Origin: Epiperipatus broadwayi
Lineage: Eukaryota > Onychophora > Udeonychophora > Euonychophora > Peripatidae
Direction: 5' to 3'
Assembly (NCBI GenBank): GCA_028023455.1
Contig: JAQFVV010012669.1
Span: 429,501-493,500, forward strand
DNA length: 64,000 nt
The notes under the pieces were generated by a model. That model saw nothing but the letters and a program-made list of their open reading frames with translations, did not search any database and was not told the DNA's origin. Below are positions 36,901 through 49,825 of this stretch, one piece after another (position 1 is the first letter of the stretch; each line of letters opens with the position of its first letter). The translations under genes were made by a program, and so were the position numbers.

Positions 36901-39900
36901 TGGTACTTTCTACTATTTTGTTAGTAGTTAGCATCTGTAAATCATCTAATAGCATCTGTAAACTATAATGGCTTTAATTTTGAAATATTTAGACATGTAA
37001 AAACAATCTTTGCTGCTCCTTTTTTTAGTATAAGGAATATTAATATTTATCACTCCCTGCAAAATATTAAAATGTAAACAAACTGCTAGTTTCTAGGTTG
37101 AGATCAAACTGGTCATCAGTGCCAAGTCTCAGAAAGGCCTCAATCGATGTTTTTTTTAAGGAGTTAAATTCAGAAGTGATTTAAAATAATAATCAACACT
37201 TCACTGAAAATTGCAATAATATTTTATAATATCACATTGCAATAAACCGGGGTGATAATACAGAATAAAAAAAAAAATTCACCAGGCATCTATGATAAAA
37301 TAATATTGAAAATATATAGTATTGAGATGAAAACTGGCCCTGATGTTAATTAGTAATGGTTCACCATTTGTTTGCCATCCCTTTAATACATTTACTCTAT
37401 CATTTTAATATTTAGCTACATCACAAAATTTTAATGAGCCTAAATGTTTCATTTTGTAGGCGCGTTTATTCATTTCATATGAAAAGACCGTTACGCTCCT
37501 ATGCGATCATACTCATTCTTTATTATTACTATTTATTATTATTATAAATACTTATTATTTTTACATATATTTAACACTTCTATTTTATCACACATACTTC
37601 ACACACATGAATAAAGACTTGTAGTTTAAAGTGTAGTAATTCACTTTTTTTATGCAACGTGATGCGAAAAACGATGCGATCCTGATTATATATGCATTCT
37701 ATCTCTTGACATGAAACAAATAACAATGAAGCGAAACTCCCCATCACCTTCCAAACGAACTGAGTACGTTGGAAAATCAAATAAATACTTGAAAATTACT
37801 GGAAGAAATTTTGTCAGTTTCATACATCCATTCATAAATATTTAATATTTCGTTTTTAAGACATGATGATTTTTAAAAATTAATAACGGATATATATTAT
37901 ATCTCAAAAGGAAATGTTCCTTTTAATGGCTAGTGATTTTTATTTAAAATTTCAGAATAAGGGTCATAAGTGCTCTATTAAAAATTTGACAAGAAATGAC
38001 AAAACTTTTTTTTTTCAGTCATGTATTTGTATTTTAAAATTGTCAATAATAAAAACTTTAAAGACAGGATTTCTGGCCTATTTTTTCTCTTATATAGCGG
38101 TGCAGGTGTGGTAGTGAGTAGTTAAATTAAGCACATTGTTGATCAATATTTTAAATCGTCACCTATGTTTGTAGTGTACCCGACCAATAGTTTACATATA
38201 AATTCTTTGCATTAGAATTGAATAAAGTACCCCCCCCCCCCAAATAAAATTGCATTGAAATGTTTAAAAACTTTAAACATAATTGTCATGGAAACAAGGC
38301 TATCAATTACCGCGTCGCTAGATTAATTTTAATTCAAAAACCACCATTATATATTATAATCTTTTGCAATTTAAAGCAGAAATGTTTTATAAACCTTTAA
38401 TAATAATGGTGAAAAAGCCAATCTTTTAATAATAATAATATTCACTATTTAACGGTTTTTCTAAGTGTAAAGGTAATTTAATTACACAACGTAAAAAAAA
38501 ATGAGGAGATAATGTTAATTAATGTTTTACATTTTAATTCTCTTATAGAGATCAGTTGAACAAAATCATTTTTAGCAGATAATGTCATTATGTACGTAAT
38601 TAAGAAGGAAATGTTTATTTGAAACTTAATTAATACGTCTTAAAATTATAATAAGGAAACTAATGAAATTGTTTTATCTTTATTATTTTTCTATTTGTAA
38701 AAAAAAAAAAAACTTCTCATCGTATTTGATATAAAGAGGTTAATGAAGAAATTTCAATGCTATTATAAACTACATATATATTTTTGAAAATTATAAAATT
38801 ATATGTAAAATATAGTGATTGTAAACTTTATTTTAAAATATATATAAACAGTCTTTAAATACTTATATGCTAACCAATGTATAGTGATTAGCTAAGGTCG
38901 CTAGAAGATATTTCCTTTAAAAAAATCAAAGACTCTTGAAAAGTTTCATTTGACTCTAAATTCAAACCCCAGGTTTTACATGGCAGGAAGATGAATTATT
39001 TTTGCATGACATTTTTAATAATACAGCAATTACAACCTGAAGAAGGTTTTCTGCCAATTGAAACTGTCTGCTATTTTTGGAATTGTGAAATAATAAAGTA
39101 TTGTGTTTGCATTATATAAACAACATAGAAGAATGTTTATATTAGTATAAAGTTATATTAGTTATCACAGCAACCAAAGTTTACACAGAAGCAGTTTGTG
39201 ACTGTCTGACAAGCTGGGTACTGGAAATATCTCAAAAGACGAAGTGAATGCTAAATGGATATAAATAAAAAATTGTGTGTAGATAAAAAGTCAAACAGCT
39301 TTAAATAATTCACTTCAGGTTAAATATTTGTCTTGTATCTAGATATAAGAACATTAAAAAAAATACTATACATCCAGATAATAAAGTTTAGCAGGTTTCT
39401 TTATTATTTTATCTTCTAACTAATAATTGTTTGGCTATCTAAGTTGATTATGGGTTGGCTACCCAAAATATATACCCTAAGCTTGATAAATATTTCCGTT
39501 TTGCATGAATACTTATGATCATAATAAGTGGAGATGCTAATCATTATACTGTGAAGATGTATACATATGCATGAATAATGCAAGCTTAGATTTTTTTTTC
39601 AAGCAGCCATAATATTTCTAGATTGCTATACAATTATTGGTTGGTAAATGGGTATCTCACTATAATTAGCAAGAAATAAAAGCAGGAAATAATAATGTAA
39701 AAATCTCATCATCCAGTAGCTGATTAGTTTGATATGTCTTTTCCACTATTCTTCCGTGTAGATGACATTAGTCAAGACTTTTTCCCAACAGAGAGATATT
39801 TAAGGCAATTTTACTTTTAACCTATTGCACTACATTTCGCTAAACATAAGATCAAGGAGGCATGGCATATAGCTAATAACACCCACGATATAAAACAAAA

Positions 39901-40400
39901 GGAATCATGCTTTCTCCTTCCAAGAAATGGACTCTTTAATTCAAATTTACATATTTTTTAATTCCCAGATTCTCTTTTATATATGACTATGATTATGAGG
40001 ACATAGAAATTCTTGGAAAGCGCGATGCCACTTTAGTATTATAATTTGCACTTTAGCTTCATTTTTAACTGCGTTTCATCGCATTTAAATATATTATAGT
40101 TCGTTTAAAGGGAAGTTTACGTTTTCATTATTATTAAATGATGAATAATTGTATTTTTAAAATACATTGAAAAATAATTATATATCCCGATGATGTAAGG
40201 AGTTGGATAAAGTTAGTAATGCTAGTACTAAACATTATATATATATATATGCACATTTAATGTAATTGAAGCATATTAGATATATTTAAATGATAATGTA
40301 TATATTATAATTTCAGTCTACAAAAAAAAAAAGACAATTGTCATTTGTTGATATAAGCATATATAATAATAATTCACTTCTCTAACTTATACATTATAAT
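33935..40400. other. Long non-coding stretch with few identifiable elements
   Basis: A tRNA-like SINE remnant may lie at 35,105-35,250 (TTGTGGTGTAATAATTAAAT with a B-box-like TAGGTTTGAATTTAG). A weak R3 match lies near 39,690-39,770, and a C12 run at 38,230-38,241. No coding exon recognised on either strand. Confidence 0.5.
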
Positions 40401-40429
40401 ATATTATTAGAAGGGATATGAAACTCAGA

Positions 40430-41350
40430 TTTTCAACCTGTATTCTGACCATCTGTCTTCTATGTGTTTAAATGGGCATATTAAGGTCCTATACATGAGG
40501 GTCAGAGTGACCTACAGTCGGTATGGGTATAGCAATAATATTGGCATCAAGAAGGGCTTTGACTGTTCCATCATCAGATTTTCAATACTACAGATGCCCG
40601 AAGAGTTGGAGGATGGAGAAGAATGAAGTTGTCCATTAAAGGTTTAAGATTTTTTATCTTAATATAAATTGATCACTGATTGTATATATGTGTGGAAGAT
40701 GGTGATCTGGACCAACTGATAAGTGCTGATTCAGTACAAAATACATGTGTTGGAGATAATTTAGCTTTTTCACATGTATGTGGTCATGTGTATTGTTTGT
40801 ATAGGATGGATTGGATAACTGTAGGGAATTTGAAAGTCTGACTCCAAGTTACTTATAATTACATTAAGTTTAGTATAAAAAATATACATGTATTTAAATA
40901 TTACATATTCAGTCTGTATTCTGCCCATCTCTTTTTTGTATAATTAAATGGACATATTAAGGTCCTATGTGTGAGGGGTAATATTAACTTAAGGTCAACA
41001 TGTGTGTGTCAATAATATCAGCATCAGCAAGGATTTAGAGCATTCCTTTTTTGGATGTTCAATGATATGGATGGTTGAAAGAGTTGAAGAGTGAAGACTG
41101 AAGTCTATCCACTAAAGTTTGAAGATTTTCTATTTTAATATAAATTGAGCACTAAGTACATATATACGAACTGATGAGTATTGTTTCAGCATGATATATA
41201 TATATTGGAGATCCTTTCTTTCATATGTAAGTGGTCATGTGTATTGGTTATATAAGATGAAAGGGATAGTTTTAAAAAGCTTGAATTCTGAGTTCAAATC
41301 CCTGCTAATTACATTAAGTTCAGTATAGACAATAAACTTGTATTAAAATA
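40430..41350 (-). repeat. 476-bp tandem duplication containing inverted R1 sequence
   Basis: TATTCTG starts at 40,441 and 40,917, and both units proceed in parallel: GGGCATATTAAGGTCCTAT versus GGACATATTAAGGTCCTAT, then GATGGTGATCTGGACCAACT, CACATGTATGTGGTCATGTG and ending ATTACATTAAGTT. The units differ at many sites, so the duplication is not recent. The second halves correspond to the R1 copy at 12.4 kb. The segment GAGTTCAAATCCCT in unit 2 resembles a B box. Confidence 0.85.
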
Positions 41351-42203
41351 TTACAATACATAATAAGAGCAGCTCTCTACTTTAATGCCATCCTATAGTA
41401 AGCTCGATTAATCCCAAATGCCAGTAGTCCGCGCATTTAAATTTCCATACTCAGACCAGTATCTGGCTTTTATCTTTAGCAGTAAGACTTAGGAGTTTTG
41501 CTGTTATTATTAACCCTTCTAACTAGAGAAAAAAATATGCTTACAATTAATAAAAATTGACACTATTTAAATACATAGTCATTAATCTAGAGTCAGTTGA
41601 AAACCATAAGATATTTTAAATTTCAGTTTTTAGATTGAAGAAGAAGAACAACAACAACAACTAAGGATATTAAAATGTATAATGACTGACTGAAACATTT
41701 TTGAATTTCAAGTACTGAACTTGATTAGTAAGCTAGAGTTAAAGGTAATTTCTAGATGCTTAATTACATTACTTTCACTTTAAATTCCAAGCCTCATTGA
41801 TAAAAGAAAAACATGGAAACCAACCTAGGGATAGGAACTAACATTTGTTAATCACTAACTACTCAAGCTGACTAAAGATGACAATAGGCTAGAAAACTTC
41901 TCTTGTTTTATTATATAAGTACATGTGTGTGCCAGTCTACACTTGATAGAGATCACTTCAGGAAATATTAATTTAGTTACATGTTTTTGTTGAAAGCAAC
42001 TTATAAAAAGATAAACCTATGTGTACAAAAACATTACTGGTGCTCAAACAGCATTCAAATCGATAGGAAAATAATTCACAAGATTTCAAGCTTCAGTTAG
42101 TTGGTTATAAATGTTTGATGTCAAATTTATGGTTTACAATACCTTCATTGATACTGAATGAGAACATATTTGTTAATTATAATTTATTTCTGCTAAACTT
42201 GGC

Positions 42204-42223
42204 TTTCTCTCTCTCTCTCTCTT
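42204..42223 (+). repeat. (CT)n microsatellite
   Basis: A short pyrimidine dinucleotide run, about eight CT units. Confidence 0.9.
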
Positions 42224-42429
42224 TGTATATTATTCTAATTTGGTAAGTGCTAGTTTAAATTTATTTATTTGCATATAAACTGATTTATGTAAATAAGCTG
42301 GCTTCAGATTAAATACATTATGAAGGGTACATATGAATAAGTGTTGCAAATTTATTAATTATGCACTTCCCATTGATTTGAGGTATTTTTATTATGAACA
42401 TATTTCTTAAACAATTTACTGCCATTGAT

Positions 42430-42507
42430 TTTTTTCAGTATTCATCTTTTTAATTAATATTCTAATTTTTTTTTCAGTATTCATCTTTTTAATTAATATT
42501 CTAATTT
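42430..42507 (+). repeat. 39-bp perfect tandem duplication
   Basis: TTTTTCAGTATTCATCTTTT followed by TAATTAATATTCTAATTT occurs twice in a row with a 39-bp period. Confidence 0.9.
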
Positions 42508-43589
42508 AGGTAGTATTAATTAAAATTATTCAGTTATAAATTACAAAATTTATTTATGTAACCGATCTGGATATCTTAAATCAGTAGCTCCCAAATTATT
42601 TGAATCATAGAACCCTTTTCAGTCTTCTAAAAAAATTTGGAATCCTAAAAATTGTTATTGTTTATAAATAAAACAAATAAAAAAATAATTTATTGTAAAT
42701 ACAAAAAACGACAATAATACAAAAAAAAAAAAAAAAGATTAATAATGGAAAAGCAAATATTTCTAATTCAAACGTAATTAAAGTGAAGAATTAAACTTTT
42801 TTTTTTTTTTTTCAATATTCTTTCAAAATTTGGTTCACTTCTGGAAAGCTATTTCAAATATCAATTTACTTCCATATTTGTTTTTATTGTAGTGTAAAGC
42901 AAAAAAAATTAAATACATATTTCTAATTAAAAATCAAAAAATAATTTTATTATGAACCTTAAATTAAGAGTTCCACAGAATTCAGTTATGAACCTGACTT
43001 TAGATAAGTTATTGTCATTTTAAAATTCTTTATGGTTTTTTTTAACTTGAACTTCGTTTTATAAATCTTTATTATAATATCAAGAAAAGATGGGAAGTTT
43101 GTGACGTAATTTCCTGTTAATATCGAATTGCTTTACTGAAGTTTTACTAAACGAATTAAGAATCTTGTAGAGATTATAGAGTAAAGATAGTCGAAACGTT
43201 GGAAATAAGTGGATATATATACATCAAATAAAGTTTTTGAAAAGAAAAGAAGTGGTTTTAATTATAGAATTATATGGTTATTTAATTAACTTCTGAAAAG
43301 ATGCTATAAATATAGTTTAAATTTATTAATATATATAGTAAAGATAATATTAATACAATTTCATACATGGAGAAAATGTTGAATATATTAAATATAACTT
43401 TAATGCATTTTCAGGTTCTCAATATTGAAAATGCATTAAAATCATGTTCAATGTTTTCAATATTTTTTTCATGCATGAAACAGTATTAGCATTACTTTTA
43501 ATTTATTTAAAAACTTACATCCAATAGAAATAGAATTCCTTTGCTACTCAAACAGTATTCCGGATACTAGTAGGTTCTTCGATATTGAA

Positions 43590-43745
43590 TGTATTTTAGG
43601 AGTAAAATAAAAGACAAAATAGTTTATTGTTCAGGAATTTATAAGAAGTTTGGGCCTTGGCAATATCAGAATGTAGTCATGACCTGTAGATCTTAAATTT
43701 TAGAGTCCACCATTAACCTATGTACCAAATCATGCAATGCATTTC
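43590..43745 (-). mobile_element. SINE family S2, copy 5 (inverted)
   Basis: The minus strand reads GCATGATTTGGTACATAGGT, AATGGTGGACTCTAAAATTT, AAACTTCTTATAAATTCCTG and AACAATAAACTATTTTGTC, the S2 order. Confidence 0.7.
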
Positions 43746-43787
43746 AGTAATAATAATTAGCCATCCGTAAAAGTACATCACTTTTAA

Positions 43788-43935
43788 TAAGTAATATTTA
43801 CTGAGGCTGTAACCCTGAGCATATGCGTGTAAAATGCGATAGTAGGGACCTCTGTGGTTAAACACCTGTAGAGGTCCCTACTATCGCATTTTACACGCAT
43901 ATGCTCGGGGTTACAGCCTCAGTAAATATTACTTA
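43788..43935. repeat. Near-perfect 148-bp palindrome flanked by direct repeats
   Basis: Left arm 43,788-43,853 and right arm 43,870-43,935 are 66-bp inverted repeats differing, as far as I can see, at one position (ACCCTGAGC versus GCTCGGGGT). The 16-bp spacer is itself nearly palindromic (GTGGTTAAACAC). The 14-bp sequence ATCACTTTTAATAA lies at 43,777-43,790 and again at 43,969-43,982, bracketing the palindrome plus about 33 bp. Less AT-rich than its surroundings. Confidence 0.95.
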
Positions 43936-43982
43936 CGTAATCAATGTGCATTTAATAAATTTATAATTATCACTTTTAATAA

Positions 43983-44758
43983 TGGATTTGGTGCATTATC
44001 ATGTAACATTAACTACAATATGCATCAAAAAAAATACATGACAATGTTTTATTTTTTACTGAACTATGATAAAAAAAAACTCACTATATTATATTCTTAC
44101 AAGTTACTATAAATACGGTTTTGTTGAAGTCATAGCTATTAACCTTAATAAGTAATGATTTTTTTCACTTTTGTAGTAATGCCAGACACAGAATAAAAAA
44201 TATTGGCACCAAAATATTAATAATAAAAAGTGAAAAAAAAATAGCCACATTCCACAGAAGTACATCTGCTGCTTCTTTTTCTTTTGTAATATTTTTTACA
44301 AAAAAATAAAATGCTATACAGACATTAAAAAAAAAGTAAGAGGAAGAATTGAAAAAAACATGTTTTGTCCATGATATATCAAAAGATAAAGCAAAAAGAG
44401 TTTTAAATAGTCAATGTTGGGGATTATAGAATTTTTAAATGACAAATAATGTCTTAAAATACTTAAACACAGTTACAGCGTATGACTAATTTGTTTATTT
44501 TATCAAATATATTGTAACAGTCACTTTAATCTTCTCTTGATCACTGAGGATGCCACTAGGTCACTAACTACCTAGAAAATTTAATTTACGGTGATTGAAA
44601 AGTTAATGATGACGATCAATGCTACCAGTTAGATCCAGGGAGAGAAAAAGATCTTTAACATTGTTCAGACAATTGAGAAAGAATATATAGATACAAACAT
44701 TAACCAAAAATAATAAATAATTTTAAAGTTTATTAAATCTAAAATATATATATTTTTT
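43983..44758. other. AT-rich non-coding stretch
   Basis: No feature recognised. Confidence 0.5.
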
Positions 44759-44761
44759 ATT

Positions 44762-44855
44762 AAGTGTCATAGCATCGGCCGGGACGTGAACCCGCAACCC
44801 GGGCAACTGCCTGCAAGTGCAAGGCAGTTGCGCTGACCTCTCGGCCACCAATGCA
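44762..44855 (-). mobile_element. Minimal tRNA-derived SINE, copy 3
   Basis: The minus strand reads TTGGTGGCCGAGAGGTCAGC (A box, tRNA-Leu/Ser-like), a long variable-arm-like inverted segment built on GCAACTGCC, GCGGGTTCACGTCCCGG (B box), GATGCTATGACACTT and an A/T-rich tail. The open stretch across it is a by-product. Confidence 0.85.
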
Positions 44856-47436
44856 AGACAGAAAATATTTGTCAAACAAAATATGAAAGTTTAACCTAAA
44901 TTCCTCCATCTGGTTTATCAGAGAGTGTACAATAGTATTGTAACACAAAACACTCTGACAGATAAGTTTGTTTTCTCACCTAAGAATTAAAACGGATTTA
45001 TAATGACTTCCCGCTAGCGATTTATATTAACAAATCCCAGTTTCCTTTAGTTAGAAATTTAAAAACAAAACTGTCTTGTATGGAATACAATGAATCAGTG
45101 CAGAGTGATCTTTTCCCACAACTTGGCAAAACATCAGGTTATAATAGGAGTGTCATTGCCTGCCAACACTCATTTAAGACTATCAAGATTGATTCTGACA
45201 AAAGAAAAAAAAAAGATTACAGTATTAAATAATCTGAAAGATAGGAAAACCAAAATCTCTACTGTTTAAAAAAAATAGAACAATAGACTTGATAAATTGC
45301 TAGCCAAAAGATTTACAATCTGCAGGAAATGTGAACCAAGATTGTCTAAATTAATTACCATGAAAGAATAAGGGAGAGGTGAGTTAAAAAGAAAATTACT
45401 AATATCTGCCCAGGTCTAATATTAAAAAAATAAAACACTATGCATATAAAATATAAACTCACAATACACTCTTGGATAAATAAATTTAAAACATGAAATC
45501 TTAAAACTAAGACTTCAATACGTGTAATAATAAGAAAAATACACAATAAAGGGTATTTAAATGATTATACATCTTAATATAGATGCAGATTTCTTTTCAG
45601 ATTAAGCTGAGACTTTAACATAGAGATTTAAGCTAGAGATTTAAGCCCTGGTTATAATATGAAAATGTTTGTTTATCTCGAGGCATAATGTTAAGTATGG
45701 CTGATTTCTTCCAGCTTGGTAATGCACAGTTTATTTCAACCTAGAGTTCATTATGAAGGTTTTTGATTTCCATTTATTTATTTGTTCATGAGTCTGAAGG
45801 CAAGTGTTGGGATCAGTTCTGGACTGAACTTTTAGGTCATGTTCTTGAAGGCACAATTATGGAGCTCCAGGATCATCTTTGGCACTGCATATTTTTAGGA
45901 AAGTTTCTCATGGTGTATATTTTTGGCATGGCAACTGGATGGTTGCTGCTAGTATGGCAAATAGTAGTCAGTAACTTTCCAATCACAAAAATATAATATC
46001 AGCAGTTGTGATATCTTCAAAATATAGAGCATCCGTCATTCATGGTTAGCAAATCTAAGAGTTGGCATAGCAATCTGAATAGGAATCATAACAAGAATAA
46101 GAAGAATAAGAAGCAGAATAATAATCCAGTCAAAAACCCAGGGCTATTTATGTGAATTTTTATCTCCTGCCTAATCTTTAATTAAAAGTTGTGACCAGGG
46201 TAAATCTCTATCTCCCACTTAATCTTAATTTAAAAGAAAACAAAATCTGACTAGGGCTCTTATATACTTCAAAATTAATTTTAAAAAAAAGTCTCAGCTT
46301 TTAAAATAAATTGCAATCAACAAAATAAAAAAGAACTTATCATAATTAAAACTCTTTTTTAAATTAGAATGTTTTTACATTTCTGTCTATAATTGAGTAC
46401 TTGTGTTATGGCATGGCACATATTCTTAATAAATAAATAAAAAATAAAGTATAATTTTTAAATTCCATTTCTTTCAAAATCTTTAAAATTGTACATTCTA
46501 ATTTTTGAATTTTCCGATGGTGCTTTTGAAGTGGATAAAGCATCTGGTTCAATATATAAAAGAGTATAATTAAAATATTGTATTGTAAAATATATATATT
46601 ATAAATATATATATATATATAAAGATTGAATTTATATAAAATTAATATTTTCTTAGAATTGAATGCAACATCACATTTATGTAAAGTGATGCAGTTGTCA
46701 TTTTCCCCATCGCTTGTTAATGGAAAAAAAAAAATGAATAAAAAAATATATTGAAGTTATTTTTCCAGTTTATTAAAAATATAGATTTTAGTTCCAGTTC
46801 TATTTCAAAGATGTCACTACATTTCTGAGAAAAATTGAAGGGTAAACAAAAAAAATATGGACTTTTCAAACAACTCCAAATCATTAGTGTACATGTCCAG
46901 CATTTTTAAAATTAAGTTATAAATGAATTAAATAAATTTACAATCCAATTTCTTCAATAGTTTTTTTTTTGTAAAATTATCAATATATATTTCTTTTTAA
47001 TTATGTGTTATTTATATTGTAGTTTTATTTTAGTGTAACAGCTTTTAGATATAAATTATTGAAACAAATATTTATGTAATGTCAAACCAAACCTATCTTT
47101 TATCGAATACTTTTTTTATTTGTCACTAATAAAAGAAGATGGTCCTTTTATTTTTCTTAATGTTTTAGATTACATTCATTTTTTTAACTTATGTTTTTGT
47201 TAAATTATAAAAACAAAAAACTGTTATAATATGAAATAATTTTTATTTCATTTGAAAAGAAAACAAAAAGAAAAATTATTTTGATAGTAACATAATATGT
47301 AATTTTTCTATTTAGGTTATGAAGAAGATTATTAAGCAATCAAAATATCAGACAATTAATAAATTTTACACATTGCAAAAATTACTTCATATCAAATAAT
47401 AATAAAATGCAAAGTTGAAAGAAGGGAAAAATAGTA
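44856..47436. other. Non-coding stretch
   Basis: A less AT-rich patch at 45,640-46,110 includes a 77-codon open stretch (45,763-45,996) with several Trp but no known motif. I see no gene. Confidence 0.4.
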
Positions 47437-47437
47437 T

Positions 47438-47714
47438 TAATAATTTTTATTAATCATTCATTAGACTAGAGATTATCCAATAATGAATAATATTTTTGTA
47501 GTATAATTTTCACTACACCTCTCTCACGTAAGGTGGAGACTGGTTTCTATCTGCTTTTAACACCAGATGGAGGGATTTAATCATAAACATATGACCAAAG
47601 GCATGTGAAAAAGAAAAAGGTGCATGTTCACTAATATGCACATTTTGTGCTGAAGCAGCACTTATCAATTGGCCCAGACCACAATCTCTTACACAAATCT
47701 ATAACACTGTTATA
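47438..47714 (+). repeat. Repeat family R1, copy with head in place and tail at 48.1 kb
   Basis: TTAATAATTTTTATTAATCA, ACTAGAGATTATCCAATAAT, GGAGACTGGTTTCTATCTGC, ATCATAAACATATGACCA and TTGGCCCAGACCACAATCTC follow the R1 order and end in (AT)n. Confidence 0.8.
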
Positions 47715-47762
47715 TATATAATATTACAAATCAATGTCTGTATTTCTTCAAAATAATATACG

Positions 47763-48079
47763 TAAATTTATAAATAAATATTTGAAAATACAGTAATTAA
47801 AAGTTTATAAAAATTATATGTATAACCTTAACTTAGAAGTGCTTTCAACTACCTTGTTAATATATAAACACAAGAAGAATTTAATTAATAGGCAAGCAGC
47901 AAACATTAAGATCACAGAATTATGGGAAAGTTGACATGGAATTATGGGAAAGCTGACATTTTAAAAGTGATAGTTGACAAAGCTACAAGGTAGTTGAAAG
48001 CACTTCTAAGTTACAGTTATACATATAATTTTTATAAACTTTTAATTACTGTATTTTCAAATATTTATTTATAAATTTA
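47763..48079. mobile_element. Fold-back element with 94-bp arms inserted in an R1 unit
   Basis: Left arm 47,763-47,856 and right arm 47,986-48,079 are almost exact inverted repeats (AACTTAGAAGTGCTTTCAAC TACCTTG versus CAAGGTAGTTGAAAGCACTT). The 129-bp spacer contains a short repeat GGAATTATGGGAAAG...GACAT. It interrupts the AT tract that joins consecutive R1 blocks in the 26.3-kb copy. Confidence 0.9.
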
Positions 48080-48090
48080 TATATATGTGT

Positions 48091-48268
48091 GAAGAGAGAG
48101 CAAACTACTACAGTTTAATTGATAAGAGTCAAATGTGCTGGCCTCACAACTTTGACACAAATCACCTAATGAAAATATATTAATAATTTTTATTAGTTAT
48201 TCAATGACTAGAAATTATCCAATAATGAATAATATTTTCTATAGTATAATTTTCACTACACTACTATG
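48091..48268 (+). repeat. Repeat family R1, following unit
   Basis: GAGAGAGCAAACTACTACAG, TTGACACAAATCACCTAATG, ATTAATAATTTTTATTAG and AATAATGAATAATATTTTC continue the R1 order. Confidence 0.8.
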
Positions 48269-48737
48269 AGTTTGAATAATTGATAAATTTTAACAATATG
48301 TCTGATTTTCTTTGACAAAAGTTTTTAGTTAAAAATAAAATATACTTTAAATTTGAATTTTATTTTAAAAACATTTGTCCATATTACATACTATGCTACA
48401 ATTAATTGTACACAAGTTATCATAAGAAATATATTGCAAACCAGCAGTAAAGTTTTGTAGTATTTTTTTTTTTTATATCCAGTAAAAAAATAAAATGTTT
48501 GCTGAGTACAGTAATGATACTACAAATTGCAAATTTTCAATAGTAACAGACTGATCATATGATATTTGTAAGAATCCATGTACTAGTTCAATAGTACGAA
48601 CTGAAGTTATGCATGCTGGTTAATAATGAGTGAAGACAATTAGTCTATGAGTGCTTAAATGATTTGGGAAAGCAAAACAAATTGTGTGAATATAGTACAT
48701 TATATAAAACATACCACTAATGAAGACAATGTGCTTT

Positions 48738-48852
48738 CGTCAAGCGTTGTTATTCGAGAGGTCATCGCACCCGCCTTGCAAGCAAGTAGCTGTTTGCAGA
48801 CGGGTGTGGGTTCGCGTCCCGGCCGATGCTATTACATAAGAAAAAAAAAACT
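48738..48852 (+). mobile_element. Minimal tRNA-derived SINE, copy 4, with target-site duplication
   Basis: CGAGAGGTCATCGCACCCGC (A-box region), a variable-arm-like inverted pair ACCCGCCTTGCAAGC...GCAGACGGGT, GTGGGTTCGCGTCCCGG (B box), GATGCTATTACATAAG, then A10-11. AAGACAATGTGCTTT at 48,723-48,737 and AAGACAATGTACTTT at 48,853-48,867 form a 15-bp target duplication with one mismatch. Confidence 0.9.
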
Positions 48853-49825
48853 AAGACAATGTACTTTTATCTACATTTTTCACTTATTTAAAAATTATTG
48901 GATGACTTATTTTTATTATTCATAGGAAAATTAAATAGAAAAAGATGAAGGGGGGAGGGGTAAGATTTCTGGACCACATTCTAAATATATAATCGTTATC
49001 TCTCGGGCAGCTATGCTTGTCAAACTTGGCAAATGCTTAAGCTCCCCATTTCAATTGTATTATTTAATATTTAAATTAAAAATGATTATATTCTCTCCAA
49101 TAATTTTAAAATAATGAAAATAAATTAATTAAGATAAATGTAATTCCAGCTGGGAGTTTGAAATGTTTAACAGTTAATTCTGATAAAAACCAATTTGAGT
49201 TAAACAAAAAACTGTGTTTTGAAAAAGAAAAAAACAGCAGAAATATATTTTTTTTAAAAAAAACAAAAAACAAAAACAATAATAATAATGACATTCAATT
49301 TACACAATTGAAACTTTTCTTAACTCTAATTTACTTGATTGTACCTGCGTGTCAAAATTCAAAATCGCTCGTTTGAAAATGGCATGAGGAGAAATGGCAC
49401 TTCCAAACAATGAATAAATTATAACTTGAGATGTAGACTTTAGAAGAATGCTTTTCACTAGATCATAATATTTTATATAATTAAATCAATTTTTTTTAAA
49501 AAAAAAGTTTAATCTTTAAAAATGAATAACATATATGTAAACAGGTGTGTGGTATGTATGTCTGCAGTGATAGGTCGTTTCTGTTTTGCACTAACACCTG
49601 TTTTCTTAATCCATTAAACAGATCTTTTTTCCCTTAATAAAAAAATATCTATATATAAAAAAATTGTTATGCATGTAATGTATATATATAAATATTTTAT
49701 GTTAGTAAAATGCTACTTTGCAAAATAATGGGAATTATAAATAAACCCCTTACACAAATCAAAAAATTGCTGTTTAGCATAATGTTTGACAAATATATAT
49801 ATATATATATTTATTTAAGTATTCA

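Noticed and set aside
45763-45996. 77-codon Trp-rich ORF
   Set aside because: Hydrophobic but with no family motif or flanking exon signals; likely chance in a less AT-rich patch.
48738-48852. Functional tRNA gene (also 44,762-44,855 and 57,905-58,020)
   Set aside because: A and B boxes are present, but the A tail, target duplications and multiple diverged copies identify retroposed SINEs; no clean cloverleaf with a normal anticodon arm.
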